From positions 1-29,868 of the forward strand of contig CAYTSW010000017.1 in assembly GCA_964440605.1 (NCBI GenBank): 29,868 nucleotides of DNA, read 5' to 3'. The translations under genes were made by a program, and so were the position numbers. This DNA comes from CAYTSW01 sp964440605 (lineage in GTDB: Bacteria; Planctomycetota; Phycisphaerae; Phycisphaerales; UBA1924). Positions 7,918 through 15,714 of the stretch are shown one piece after another. The first letter of the stretch is position 1. The number at the start of each line of letters is the position of its first letter. The notes under the pieces were generated by a model, which saw only the letters and a list, made by a program, of their open reading frames with translations, ran no database searches and was not told the origin of the DNA.

Positions 7918-8934
7918 GTGGACAACCTCGCCCCGACCATCGCCGCCATCGACCTCGAGCACGTGCTCTTCTCGGCGCTGCGCCTCGCGCACCTGCTGCT
8001 CGCGGGACTGGTGGTCGCGGTGACCGTCATCACCTGGGCAACGATCCGCATGCTGCGCCGACCGGCGCGCCGGACCTTCGCGTGGGCCATGGCCCGAGGC
8101 GTGCCCGCCGACCCCTCCGAACTCGACCAGCCGCGCGCGTTCGACACCATCACCGTCCGCAGCGCCGGGCTTGACCTCGCCGCGTGGTCGATCGCGGGCG
8201 ACGATCCGAACGGCCCCGCCGTCATCAGCACGCCGGGCTGGGGCGACTCACGCATCAACGCCCTGCCGCGCCTCGAAGCGCTCGCGCCGCACGCGCGACG
8301 CGTCATCGCCTGGGACCCGCCGGGCCAAGGCGAGTCGGGCGGCAACTGCGGCCTGGGCATCACCGAACCTACCCACCTGGACACGATCCTCGACACGCTC
8401 ATCGACGACGACACGCCCGTCGTGCTCCACGGCTGGTCGCTGGGCGGCGGCGTCTCCATCCACGCCGCCGCGATGCGCCTCGACGCGGGTCGCGCGTCGC
8501 CGCGCATCGTCGGTGTCATCGCCGAGTGCCCCTACCGCCTGCCGACGACGCCGGCGCGCAACGTCGTCCGCGCAAGCCACCTCCCCTGGACGCCCACCGG
8601 CCCTCTGGCGTACCGCCTGCTGGCGATGACGCTCGCCGGGCGCCCGCCCTGGCGCGCCGACTGGCCCGGCTTCGACCGAGCCGAGCACGCCCGGACGCTC
8701 GCCCGGCACAAGACGCCGCTGCTGGTCGTCCACGGGGAGCGGGACCCCGTGTCGCCCTTCGAGGACGGGCGCGCCATCGCCGAAGCCGCCGGCGCGTTCG
8801 GCGCGCTCGCAACCGTGCCCGACGGGCGGCACAACTCGCTGTGGCGCGAGCCGCGCGAGCGCGGCGTGTGCGTCGACGCCGTGAGCGGGTTCCTCAAGCG
8901 CCTCGCCGGCCGCCCCCTCAGTCAGCCTGGGTAA
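7918..8934 (+). CDS. Alpha/beta hydrolase with an N-terminal membrane anchor
   Basis: The 338-residue product begins with a hydrophobic segment (about 18-46, FSALRLAHLLLAGLVVAVT) followed by arginines, which suggests a membrane anchor with the enzyme on the cytoplasmic side. The rest is an alpha/beta hydrolase: oxyanion region STPGWGDSR, WDPPGQGESGG, the nucleophile elbow HGWSLGGG with Ser174, the acid Asp276 in VVHGERDPVSPF, and His305 in VPDGRHNSLW. All three catalytic residues are present, so it should be active, but the substrate is unknown. The start is GTG 7918, 3 nt after the rseP stop, implying co-transcription. Its 3' end overlaps the convergent lipoprotein gene by 17 bp. Confidence 0.87.
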   Translation: MDNLAPTIAAIDLEHVLFSALRLAHLLLAGLVVAVTVITWATIRMLRRPARRTFAWAMARGVPADPSELDQPRAFDTITVRSAGLDLAAWSIAGDDPNGPAVISTPGWGDSRINALPRLEALAPHARRVIAWDPPGQGESGGNCGLGITEPTHLDTILDTLIDDDTPVVLHGWSLGGGVSIHAAAMRLDAGRASPRIVGVIAECPYRLPTTPARNVVRASHLPWTPTGPLAYRLLAMTLAGRPPWRADWPGFDRAEHARTLARHKTPLLVVHGERDPVSPFEDGRAIAEAAGAFGALATVPDGRHNSLWREPRERGVCVDAVSGFLKRLAGRPLSQPG

Positions 8935-9334
8935 CCACGTCGAAGGGCAGCTTGATCGCTTCGCTGACGAGTTCGTCCCCTGTCTCGATGTACCCGGAGC
9001 CGGGCCCCTCGCCCTCGGCGATCGCCTTGGTGACCTCCACGAGCCGGAGCGTCAGCGTGTCCGTCGCGGGGTCGATGATGAGCTGCGCGCGCTCGGCTGC
9101 GTAGTAGCGTCCGTGCCCATCGTCGATCGTCACGTCGAGAAGGACGCCCTGCCGAGCGTCGAACGACGCGGCCTTGATCGTCCATGCCGTCCCCACGTCC
9201 GCCCCCGCGACAATCCGCTCGGCATAGATCCGCTTGGCCTCCCAGACGGAGACGGGCGCGGACCGCTCGCAGCCGGGGAGGGCGAGGGCGACAGCGAGGA
9301 AGGGGCCAACGAGAAGATCAGCACGGTAACGCAT
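8918..9334 (-). CDS. Small predicted lipoprotein of unknown function
   Basis: The 138-residue protein has a charged N-terminus (MRYR), a hydrophobic stretch and a lipobox ending LALPGC (Cys at residue 22), so it is predicted to be lipidated and envelope-attached. The mature part has alternating beta-strand character: TAWTIKAASFDARQGVLLDV, DPATDTLTLRLVEV. I do not recognise a family. It is the last gene of the minus-strand lipid A block, 78 nt after lpxA, and its last 17 bp overlap the convergent hydrolase gene. A job in the outer envelope is a reasonable guess from this position, but nothing in the sequence proves it. Confidence 0.75.
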   Translation of the reverse strand: MRYRADLLVGPFLAVALALPGCERSAPVSVWEAKRIYAERIVAGADVGTAWTIKAASFDARQGVLLDVTIDDGHGRYYAAERAQLIIDPATDTLTLRLVEVTKAIAEGEGPGSGYIETGDELVSEAIKLPFDVVTQAD

Positions 9335-9412
9335 GCACGCTCTATCGGCCCATTCGGAGGTCGACTGCGGGCGCCGTGCCGGTTATCGGAGACGCGCGAG
9401 CCGGGTCGGGCG

Positions 9413-10243
9413 TCAGCGTCGCGACGCCTCGGGATCCCGCGAACGCTCCAACTGGCGCCCGTGGACGCCCGTGTCCGTCCGCTCGACGAAGTCGCACAGG
9501 CGCTGGACGGGTCGGCAGGCCGGGTGCTCGCTGCGCAGGCCGGCGATGGCTTCGCGCACCGTGATGCCGTTGGCGTGGGCACGGTAGAGCCGGCGGAACG
9601 CCTCGCGGAGCAGGTCGATCTCGGCGTCGGGCCAGCGTCGCCGGGCCAGAGCCGTTGTGTTGATCTTGCGGGGCTCCGCGGGACAGCCTTCGACCACGCA
9701 GTAGGGCGGCACGTCCTTCGACACGCGCGACATCCCGCCGACGAAAGCCATCGTGCCCACGCAGGTGAAGTGGTGCAGCCCCGCGCCCCCGCCGATCGCT
9801 GCGCCCGCCTCGATGCGGCAGTGCCCGCCCAGGAGCGTGTCGTTGGCGATGACGACCTCGTCCTCGATGACGCAGTCATGGGCGATGTGCGTGCCGACCA
9901 TGATGAGGCAGTGCGAGCCGACGCGGGTGGCCCCGCCGCCCAGCTCGGTGCCGCGGTGGATCGTCGCGTGCTCGCGGATGCGGTTGTAGTCGCCGATCAG
10001 CAGCTTCGTGGGGGTGCCCTTGTACTTGAGGTCCTGCGGGTCGGCCCCGAGGACGGCGAAGGGGTAGACGATGTTGTGCCGCCCGATGGTGGTGGGGCCT
10101 TGCACAATGACGTGGTTCTGGAGGGTGGTGCCCGAGCCGATGGTCACGCCATCACCCACGACGCAGTAGGGCCCGACCGTGACATCGTGGTCGAGCTTCG
10201 CTCCGGCGTCGACCACGGCTGTCGGGTGGATGCTGACCGTCAT
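9413..10243 (-). CDS. lpxA: UDP-N-acetylglucosamine O-acyltransferase LpxA
   Basis: LpxA performs the first step of lipid A synthesis, moving a 3-hydroxyacyl chain from acyl carrier protein to the 3-OH of UDP-GlcNAc in the cytoplasm. The 276-residue product has the left-handed beta-helix hexapeptide pattern from residue 3 (VSIHPTAVVDAGAKLDHDVT) to about 190. NRIREHATIHRGT (88-99) follows, and THIAHDC with His119 and the catalytic His122 lines up with E. coli His125. DVPPYCVVEG ends the helix and a C-terminal helical domain follows. The frame is open to 10321, but ATG 10243 fits homology. This ATG overlaps the TGA of lpxC-fabZ (ATGA), which indicates translational coupling. The C-terminal tail is Arg-rich. 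Confidence 0.96.
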   Translation of the reverse strand: MTVSIHPTAVVDAGAKLDHDVTVGPYCVVGDGVTIGSGTTLQNHVIVQGPTTIGRHNIVYPFAVLGADPQDLKYKGTPTKLLIGDYNRIREHATIHRGTELGGGATRVGSHCLIMVGTHIAHDCVIEDEVVIANDTLLGGHCRIEAGAAIGGGAGLHHFTCVGTMAFVGGMSRVSKDVPPYCVVEGCPAEPRKINTTALARRRWPDAEIDLLREAFRRLYRAHANGITVREAIAGLRSEHPACRPVQRLCDFVERTDTGVHGRQLERSRDPEASRR

Positions 10244-11562
10244 AGAGGCTTCTCGGCGTCGACCATCATGAACTTCACGCGAGCCTCCGCGACAAGGGCC
10301 CCCGCCACATAGGCCCGACATTGTACGTCGCCATAGCGCGAGCCCGCGCGGATCGTCTCGGTCTCCATGACAAGCTGGTCGCCCGGGGTCACGGTCTTGC
10401 GGAGCCGAACATCATCCATGGCGAGCAGAACCGCTACTTTCCCGGTGCGTTCGAGCTTGTGGGAGAGCATCAGCCCGCCCAACTGGCACAGCGCCTCAAC
10501 AATAAGGACTCCGGGCATGATCGGCTGGTCCGGATAATGCCCCTGAAAAAAGGGTTCGTTGATCGTGACGTTCTTCAGCCCGATCGCCTTGCGATCTTCA
10601 TCGATATAGATGACTCGATCGACCAGGATCATCGGGTAGCGGTGGGGCAGCAGACGCCTGATCGCCCGGATGTCCATCGCGGGCGACGCGGGACGCTCCG
10701 TCGACCCGTTGCGGCTCGCCTCCAGCAGCGCCCGCCCCAGCTTGTGGTTGAGCGCATGCCCCGAGCGGTACGCCACGATCCGCCCCAAGACCGGTCGCCC
10801 GACCAGCGCCAGGTCGCCGATCAGGTCGAGCAGCTTGTGCCGCACCGGTTCGTTGTGGAACAGCAACTCGTTGTCGATGGGGCCGGACTGGCCGATCACG
10901 AGCATGTCGCGGGGCTCGACGTGCTGGAACAAGCCCAGGGCCCGCATCTGCCTGGCTTCGTCGGCCGTCGAAAACGTGCGCGCCGGTGCGATCTCGGCCA
11001 TGAAGGCCGCCGGATCGAGATGCAGGGCGTGGTGCTGACGCCCGATGGGCGAGTCCTCGCCGTAGTCGAGGAAGTACATGAACTCGGGCGCATCGAGATC
11101 CGCGGGGAGCGCCGTGAGCGTCGCCTCGCCATCGCGCACGGTGATGGGCGCTTCGATCACCAGCGGGTCGCGTGCGGCGTCCTGCTCGACAGCGCCCACG
11201 CCCGCGATGGGCTCGGCGAAGACCGCCGCCGACCCGTCGCCGATGGGCAGTTCCGGGCCGTTCACTTCGACGCGCGCGTTGTCGATGCCCAGCCCGGCGA
11301 GAGCGGCGAGGCAGTGCTCGACCGTTTCCACTCGGGCGTCGCCCGCCTCGAGCACCGTGTGCCGCGGCGCCTCGATCACAGAATCGAGCGTCGCGCGGAT
11401 CGTCGGAGCGCCGGGGAGGTCGGAGCGGATGAACGTGACGCCTTCGTCGGCGTCGGCGGGACCGACCCGGACCTTCACGGGCTGAGCCGTGAACAGGCCG
11501 ACGCCCTCGACCGTGACGGCCTGCGCGAGCGTGCGCTGGGGGTGATCCCGCCGAGTGCTCAT
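10240..11562 (-). CDS. lpxC-fabZ: Bifunctional LpxC deacetylase / FabZ dehydratase fusion
   Basis: The 440-residue protein joins two enzymes. Residues 1-290 are LpxC, the zinc deacetylase that commits UDP-acyl-GlcNAc to lipid A. Glu82 and His83 lie in VETVEHCLAAL, His242, Asp246 and Asp250 in EPVRHKLLDLIGDLAL, and the catalytic His269 in SGHALNHK. Residues 296-440 are FabZ, the 3-hydroxyacyl-ACP dehydratase of fatty acid elongation: LLPHRYPMILVDRV, then FQGHYPDQPIMPGVLIVEAL with His342 and Glu356. All catalytic residues are intact in both halves. The two activities compete for the 3-hydroxyacyl-ACP pool, so fusion may balance phospholipid against lipid A. Such fusions are known in Bacteroidetes and some other phyla. 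It overlaps lpxD upstream and lpxA downstream by ATGA. Confidence 0.96.
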   Translation of the reverse strand: MSTRRDHPQRTLAQAVTVEGVGLFTAQPVKVRVGPADADEGVTFIRSDLPGAPTIRATLDSVIEAPRHTVLEAGDARVETVEHCLAALAGLGIDNARVEVNGPELPIGDGSAAVFAEPIAGVGAVEQDAARDPLVIEAPITVRDGEATLTALPADLDAPEFMYFLDYGEDSPIGRQHHALHLDPAAFMAEIAPARTFSTADEARQMRALGLFQHVEPRDMLVIGQSGPIDNELLFHNEPVRHKLLDLIGDLALVGRPVLGRIVAYRSGHALNHKLGRALLEASRNGSTERPASPAMDIRAIRRLLPHRYPMILVDRVIYIDEDRKAIGLKNVTINEPFFQGHYPDQPIMPGVLIVEALCQLGGLMLSHKLERTGKVAVLLAMDDVRLRKTVTPGDQLVMETETIRAGSRYGDVQCRAYVAGALVAEARVKFMMVDAEKPL

Positions 11563-12602
11563 CGGTCGCCCTCCGCTCGTCGCTCGGCGACAACGCGTTC
11601 GAGCTCGGCGATCAGCGCGGGGAGACGGTTGACGGCGGCATACGTGCGCAGCACATGGCGCGCCGGTCGCGCGGGCATGCCCGTCCAGGTTTCGCCATCG
11701 GGCACGTCTTCCATAACGCCGGCGCGGGCGCCGAGCATCACCCGTGAACCGACGGTGCGTTGATCGGCGACGCCCGCCGACCCGCCCACCATGGTGTAGT
11801 CACCTATGGTGACCGAGCCTGCGAGCGAAGAGTCGCCGCAGATGACGCAGTGCGCGCCGACGGTGCAGTTGTGGGCGATCTGCACGAGGTTGTCGATCTT
11901 GGTGCCCGCGCCGATGGAGGTCACGCCGAACGTGGCCCGATCGATGCAGGTGTTGGCGCCGATCTCGACGTCGTCGCCGATGCGCACGATGCCGACGTGG
12001 GGGATCTTGACGTGATGCCCCTCGGTGGTCTGGCGGTACCCGAACCCGTCGGCCCCGACGACGACGCCGGGGTGGAAGATGCAGCGGTCGCCGACGACGC
12101 AACGCCCGTTGATGGTTACGTTGGACATCAGCGTGCTGTCATCACCGATGACCGCGCCGGGTCCGACGCGGCAGAAGGGGCCGACGCGGACGTTCTGCCC
12201 AAGCCGGGCGGTGGAATCGACGGCGGCGCACTCATGGACACCGACCGGCGGGCGGTCGTCGGGCAGCATCTGGGCGTACGCCCGGAGCAGAACGAGCAGC
12301 GCCATGTCGGCGTCGGGCACGGCGATGACGGTGCGCTCGCCCGGCTCGCGCAGCGGCGCGCCCTTCGGTGCTTCGAGCAGGCGGCTCGTGACAAGCGTGA
12401 TCCCGGCCCGCGAAGCGCGCCAAGCGGCGAGGAACTTCTCGCCGCGCAGGAAGGAGAGCTGGTCGGGCCGCGCGTCCTTGAGGGTGGCGACGCCCGTGAT
12501 GCGCGTGTCGGGATGGCCGAAGATGGTCGGCTCGACGCCGCCAGCCCGGAGGATGTCGGCGATCTGGGCGGCACCGATCTCCATGGCCGGTGTGTCGTTC
12601 AC
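11559..12602 (-). CDS. lpxD: UDP-3-O-(3-hydroxyacyl)glucosamine N-acyltransferase LpxD
   Basis: LpxD adds the second 3-hydroxyacyl chain, at the 2-amino group, in the third step of lipid A synthesis. The 347-residue product has the N-terminal uridine-binding domain (IGAAQIADILRAGG to about 115). A hexapeptide-repeat beta-helix follows with IFHPGVVVGADGFGY (175-189) and KIDNLVQIAHN carrying the catalytic His244, equivalent to E. coli His239. A C-terminal helix (RLPALIAELERVVAERR) ends it. The start is GTG 12602, with GGAG 9 nt upstream. An in-frame ATG at 12584 has no ribosome site. Its TGA overlaps the ATG of lpxC-fabZ. ompH ends 51 nt upstream, which gives the classical ompH-lpxD-lpxC/fabZ-lpxA order. 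Confidence 0.96.
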   Translation of the reverse strand: MNDTPAMEIGAAQIADILRAGGVEPTIFGHPDTRITGVATLKDARPDQLSFLRGEKFLAAWRASRAGITLVTSRLLEAPKGAPLREPGERTVIAVPDADMALLVLLRAYAQMLPDDRPPVGVHECAAVDSTARLGQNVRVGPFCRVGPGAVIGDDSTLMSNVTINGRCVVGDRCIFHPGVVVGADGFGYRQTTEGHHVKIPHVGIVRIGDDVEIGANTCIDRATFGVTSIGAGTKIDNLVQIAHNCTVGAHCVICGDSSLAGSVTIGDYTMVGGSAGVADQRTVGSRVMLGARAGVMEDVPDGETWTGMPARPARHVLRTYAAVNRLPALIAELERVVAERRAEGDR

Positions 12603-12653
12603 GGGGGTGATCTCCGCGCCCGCGTGCGGGCGGGGGTGGCGCGCTCGCGCGAT

Positions 12654-13289
12654 TCAGCCGCCGGCGTTGCGTCGGAACTCGTTGTTCATCTTCTGGGCGA
12701 CTTCGCTGGAGATGTCGTACCGCTCGTCGGTGCAGAGCACGCGCCGCGACAGGATGGCGTTGCGCAGCTCGTTGGGCTGCAAGCCGTCGGGGATCTCCGT
12801 CCCCGCGTCGGAGGTGAGCACGATGTCCCACCCCTCGGTCGAGGCGTATGCACAGGCGGCGTCGCGGATCTTGTTAAAGAGCTCGAGCTGGAGCTGCGTG
12901 CGCCGACGAGCGACCAGCGTCTCGGCCAGCCGGCCCTCGAACTCGAGGTTCGTCTGGAGGCGGATCGCCTCTTCCAGCGTCGTCTGATAGCGATCGCTGT
13001 CGCGCGGGAGGATGTCGAGGTCGGCGGTGACCTGCTCGAGCTGGGTGCGGATCTCCTCGAGCTTGTTCTCGCGCTCCTGGATGATCGTCTGAAGCTCTCG
13101 CTCGCGCGACGTCTTCTCGTCCAGCGCGTCGAGCACGCGGGCGATGTCGATCACCGCGACGTTGGCGGTCGTCGCCGACTGCATCGCGCGTCGCGCCTCG
13201 GCGGGCGTGGACAAATAAATGCTGCCGAGGATGAGGGCGGCTGCGGCCAGGCCGAGGGCGGCCCAGCGCCAGATGATTCGCTCTCGCAT
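12654..13289 (-). CDS. ompH: OmpH/Skp-family periplasmic chaperone
   Basis: Skp/OmpH proteins hold unfolded outer membrane proteins in the periplasm on their way to the Bam machine. The 211-residue product starts with MRERIIWRW and a hydrophobic segment (to about residue 26) that serves as signal peptide or anchor. NVAVIDIARVLDAL, the usual OmpH opening strand, follows, then a long coiled coil (about 60-150, with ERENKLEEIRTQLEQVTADL), and TEGWDIVLTSDAG near the end. The frame is open to 13382, but ATG 13289 has GGGAG 6 nt upstream and puts the hydrophobic segment at the N-terminus. It sits just before lpxD, as in many Gram-negative bacteria. A TATCAT at 13369-13374 may be its promoter. Confidence 0.92.
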   Translation of the reverse strand: MRERIIWRWAALGLAAAALILGSIYLSTPAEARRAMQSATTANVAVIDIARVLDALDEKTSRERELQTIIQERENKLEEIRTQLEQVTADLDILPRDSDRYQTTLEEAIRLQTNLEFEGRLAETLVARRRTQLQLELFNKIRDAACAYASTEGWDIVLTSDAGTEIPDGLQPNELRNAILSRRVLCTDERYDISSEVAQKMNNEFRRNAGG

Positions 13290-13368
13290 GCGTGGCTCCC
13301 GTGGTTGGGCGGTCCGGTGTGGTTGGTCGACGGGGCGGCCTCGCGTCAGGGAGGCGGCTTCCTCTTCA

Positions 13369-13374
13369 ATGATA
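13369..13374 (-). promoter_or_regulatory. Possible -10 element upstream of ompH
   Basis: The minus strand reads TATCAT in an otherwise GC-rich gap between the small unknown gene at 13442 and ompH. Transcription would start near 13362 and leave a leader of about 73 nt with a ribosome site before ompH. No good -35 is visible, so this may only be a chance AT-rich hexamer. If real, it would give ompH and the lpx genes their own promoter inside the block. Confidence 0.3.
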
Positions 13375-13441
13375 GCGGGCACTAGCTCCGGACGAAAGCC
13401 CGGCGAGGCGGGTCATCAGAGTTCGCAACGACCCGCGCCGC

Positions 13442-13846
13442 TCAGTCCAGCGGCTCGTTCTCGATGCTCGCCTGCTGCCCCGCAAGCTTCTTCTCGACGA
13501 ATCGCTCGATCCACCGCTCGAAGGTCTTGCCGTGGGCCGTGTCCTTGCCGGTGAACTCAAGCCGGTCGATCTCGTCGTAACCGATGTGGATATATGCGTC
13601 CGAGCCGGGCGCCATCATCCGCAGCTTCGAATCCGCCAGCGCGTCGCCCGTCCGCCGATCGAAGACGTAGCCCGTGACGGACGATCCATCGGTCTTCGTG
13701 ATGGTGACGTCGCCCCGATAGTCGAAGGCGGCCTCCAGCGCTTCGATGAGCGCCCGCTCGTCCTCGCGCGTGGCAACAAGGCCCTGCAACGAGGCGGCTT
13801 CACCGGTTGAGGCGTTGGCGGCATCGGCTTTCACGTCCTGGGGCAT
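13442..13846 (-). CDS. Conserved-looking small protein of unknown function
   Basis: I do not recognise a named family. The 134-residue product has a polar N-terminal helix region (residues 1-35, ending EDERALIEALEAAFDYRGD). A compact beta-rich section follows, DVTITKTDGSSVTGYVFDRR and DAYIHIGYDEIDRLEFTGKD. It ends in a charged helix with GKTFERWIERFVEKKLAG. The beta part (a TDG turn, then a YVFDRR strand and a later strand ending in LEFTG) looks like a small barrel of the kind found in many planctomycete hypotheticals. There is no signal peptide, so it is probably cytoplasmic. The start at ATG 13846 is supported by GGAAGGA 7 nt upstream. It lies in the lipid A block, 152 nt before ompH. Confidence 0.75.
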   Translation of the reverse strand: MPQDVKADAANASTGEAASLQGLVATREDERALIEALEAAFDYRGDVTITKTDGSSVTGYVFDRRTGDALADSKLRMMAPGSDAYIHIGYDEIDRLEFTGKDTAHGKTFERWIERFVEKKLAGQQASIENEPLD

Positions 13847-13920
13847 GGCGGGGTCCTTCCGGACTCAGAGCAGCTAAGCGTGCTTCTGCATCAGATCGGG
13901 GGTGCGAAGGTGCGCGAGGG

Positions 13921-14280
13921 TCAGCCGAACGTGCGGCCCGAACGGGGGTCCATCATCTTCCAGCCCAGGACGCGGCACATACGCGGCAGGACGGCCCAGG
14001 CCATGTCCTCCTCGTTCATGGAGACCATGATCTGCATGACGGGGTCGTCCGGCCCGACCATAGGCAGTTGCGCCACCAGACCGGGTCCGAAGAGCACGCC
14101 GGTGCTCTCGGTCGAGCCGTCCTCCGAAATGTTGAACTGCGCCAGCAACTCCTTGATCTCACGAGGGGACCCCAAAGCGACCGTGTCGGCGGCGCCGGGC
14201 AGCCGCGTCTCGTCGCTGTCGTCCTCGACCTCCTCGGCCTCGACGAGCTTTACGAGCAGGATGCTGCGGTCCTTGGGCAC
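13921..14280 (-). CDS. Small protein of unknown function between lpxL and ompH
   Basis: I do not recognise this protein. From GTG 14280 it has 119 residues. It opens with PKDRSILLVKLVEAEEV, has an acidic linker, then GSPREIKELLAQFNI and a C-terminal block GVLFGPGLVAQLPMVGPDD, VSMNEEDMAWAVLPRMCRVL and GWKMMDPRSGRTFG. No signal peptide or membrane segment is seen. The open frame extends to a TTG at 14352, but GTG 14280 has GGAG 6 nt upstream and begins where the sequence becomes ordered, so I prefer it. It starts 78 nt after lpxL and is probably co-transcribed with it. Function is unknown, and a link to lipid A or membrane metabolism is suggested only by position. Confidence 0.72.
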   Translation of the reverse strand: MPKDRSILLVKLVEAEEVEDDSDETRLPGAADTVALGSPREIKELLAQFNISEDGSTESTGVLFGPGLVAQLPMVGPDDPVMQIMVSMNEEDMAWAVLPRMCRVLGWKMMDPRSGRTFG

Positions 14281-14358
14281 GTCGGGCTCCGGTGGTCCTT
14301 GGGGCGGTCGGAAGGCGGGGATGACCGTATGCCGGGTCGCGTGGGGGTGCAACGCCCC

Positions 14359-15666
14359 TCAGCCAAGCGTGCCGTGCTTGGCGCGCCAGGTGGCGCCATC
14401 GACAGCGCTGCGCTCGACGATGCGTTCGAGGTCTTCATCGGTGGTCCAGGGCAGGGCGGCGATCTTCTCCTTGAGGCGGTCCGGGAAAGGGCGGTCGCGC
14501 TTCTCGTGACGCGGGCGGCTCTTCCAGTACCGGTGCATCCAGAGGTACTGCTCGGGCGCCCGGCGGACCATCATCTCGATCGCGCGTCGATAGCGGGCCG
14601 TGATGTAGAAGAGCGGGTCGGGCTGGCCCTGCCAATCCTCGGGCTCGATGACATCGAGGACGTCGACGCGATAGCGAAAGCGTTGGGCGTCTCGCCGGTC
14701 GCGATCGCGCGCCGGGTCGAGGTGGCGCGGGCTGTCGAGATGGGAAAGGGCCGAGCAGTTGCCGGCCTGTTCCTGGGACAGCCCGCTGAGGCGCATCGCC
14801 TGGCCGCAGAGGATCGGCGCGTTGTACCGCTGCGCGAGCACGCCGATGGTCTTGTAAGCCGAAGCCAGGCGGTTGAAGAAGGGGACGAACAGCCCCGCGT
14901 CGCCGGCGTTCTGGTCGGCGATGAAGCCCACGGGGTCGCCCCGCTCGACGATGGGCGGGAGCATGCGCGCGGCGCCGAACTTGTCGACAAGCGTCAGACC
15001 GCGGCGCTGGCGCGATTGCGCCAGCCAGCGATCTAGCGGCTTCATGTCCAGCGGTCGGTACAACGCGTGAACAGGAAAGCCCAACACCGCGAGCGTGGAG
15101 CCCAGCAGCTCCCAGTTGCCGACGTGGCCCGTCACGAGCAGGCAGGGCCGCCCCGAGAGGAGTACGCGCAGGCCCTTCTCCAGATCCCCGAACTCCACGA
15201 AGGCGGCGTAGCCGTCTTCCGAGAGCAGGCGTGGGACGCAGGCGACCTCGGCGGCGAGACAGAAGAGGTGCCGATAGCTCTCCAGCGCGTAGGCCCGGGC
15301 GGCGGGCTCGTCCCAGTCGGGAAAGCACCAGCGGATGTTGTCGATCGCGCGTTGGAGCCGCGCGTCGTTGAAGGGCAAGGCGCCGAAGCGCCCTCCCACC
15401 TCGCGCAGCGCGCGCATGGAAGGCTCGATGCCCGCCGTCTGGATCGCCGCCGTCCCCGTGCGCACGCCAGCGTACACGACAGGATGGACCCACGTCGGCA
15501 GCTTGGCCTTCTTCTTTTTCCTGCGCTTCTTCGTGGGCGTCCGCGCCGTCGCAGGTGCCGCGCCCTCGCCCGCGGCTATGGGCGACCCGGCCAACGCAAC
15601 GCCCCCCGCGGGCTCGCCGTTCTCGACGGGCGGCGGGGGGCTGCTGGAACTCTCGCCTGACGTCAT
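14359..15666 (-). CDS. lpxL: Lipid A late acyltransferase (LpxL/HtrB family) with a basic low-complexity N-terminus
   Basis: This family transfers a secondary acyl chain onto lipid A precursors at the inner membrane. From about residue 57 the 435-residue protein follows the family: NIRWCFPDWDEPAARAYALE, the catalytic HX4E in VTGHVGNWELLG (His181, Glu186), HALYRPLDMKPLDRWL, GFIADQNAGDAGLFVPFF and PEQYLWMHRYWKSRP. The first 55 residues are unusual: Ser/Pro/Gly/Ala-rich, ending in a run KKRRKKKKAK that could bind acidic phospholipids. E. coli LpxL lacks such an extension. The ATG at 15666 has no clear ribosome site; a start closer to the conserved domain is possible. It heads the lpx part of the minus-strand block, 48 nt after the coiled-coil gene. 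Confidence 0.88.
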   Translation of the reverse strand: MTSGESSSSPPPPVENGEPAGGVALAGSPIAAGEGAAPATARTPTKKRRKKKKAKLPTWVHPVVYAGVRTGTAAIQTAGIEPSMRALREVGGRFGALPFNDARLQRAIDNIRWCFPDWDEPAARAYALESYRHLFCLAAEVACVPRLLSEDGYAAFVEFGDLEKGLRVLLSGRPCLLVTGHVGNWELLGSTLAVLGFPVHALYRPLDMKPLDRWLAQSRQRRGLTLVDKFGAARMLPPIVERGDPVGFIADQNAGDAGLFVPFFNRLASAYKTIGVLAQRYNAPILCGQAMRLSGLSQEQAGNCSALSHLDSPRHLDPARDRDRRDAQRFRYRVDVLDVIEPEDWQGQPDPLFYITARYRRAIEMMVRRAPEQYLWMHRYWKSRPRHEKRDRPFPDRLKEKIAALPWTTDEDLERIVERSAVDGATWRAKHGTLG

Positions 15667-15714
15667 GCGCTTGGGTCGCGGGAGGGGGCAGGGGCCCGGA
15701 GGGCGGGGGGTGAG

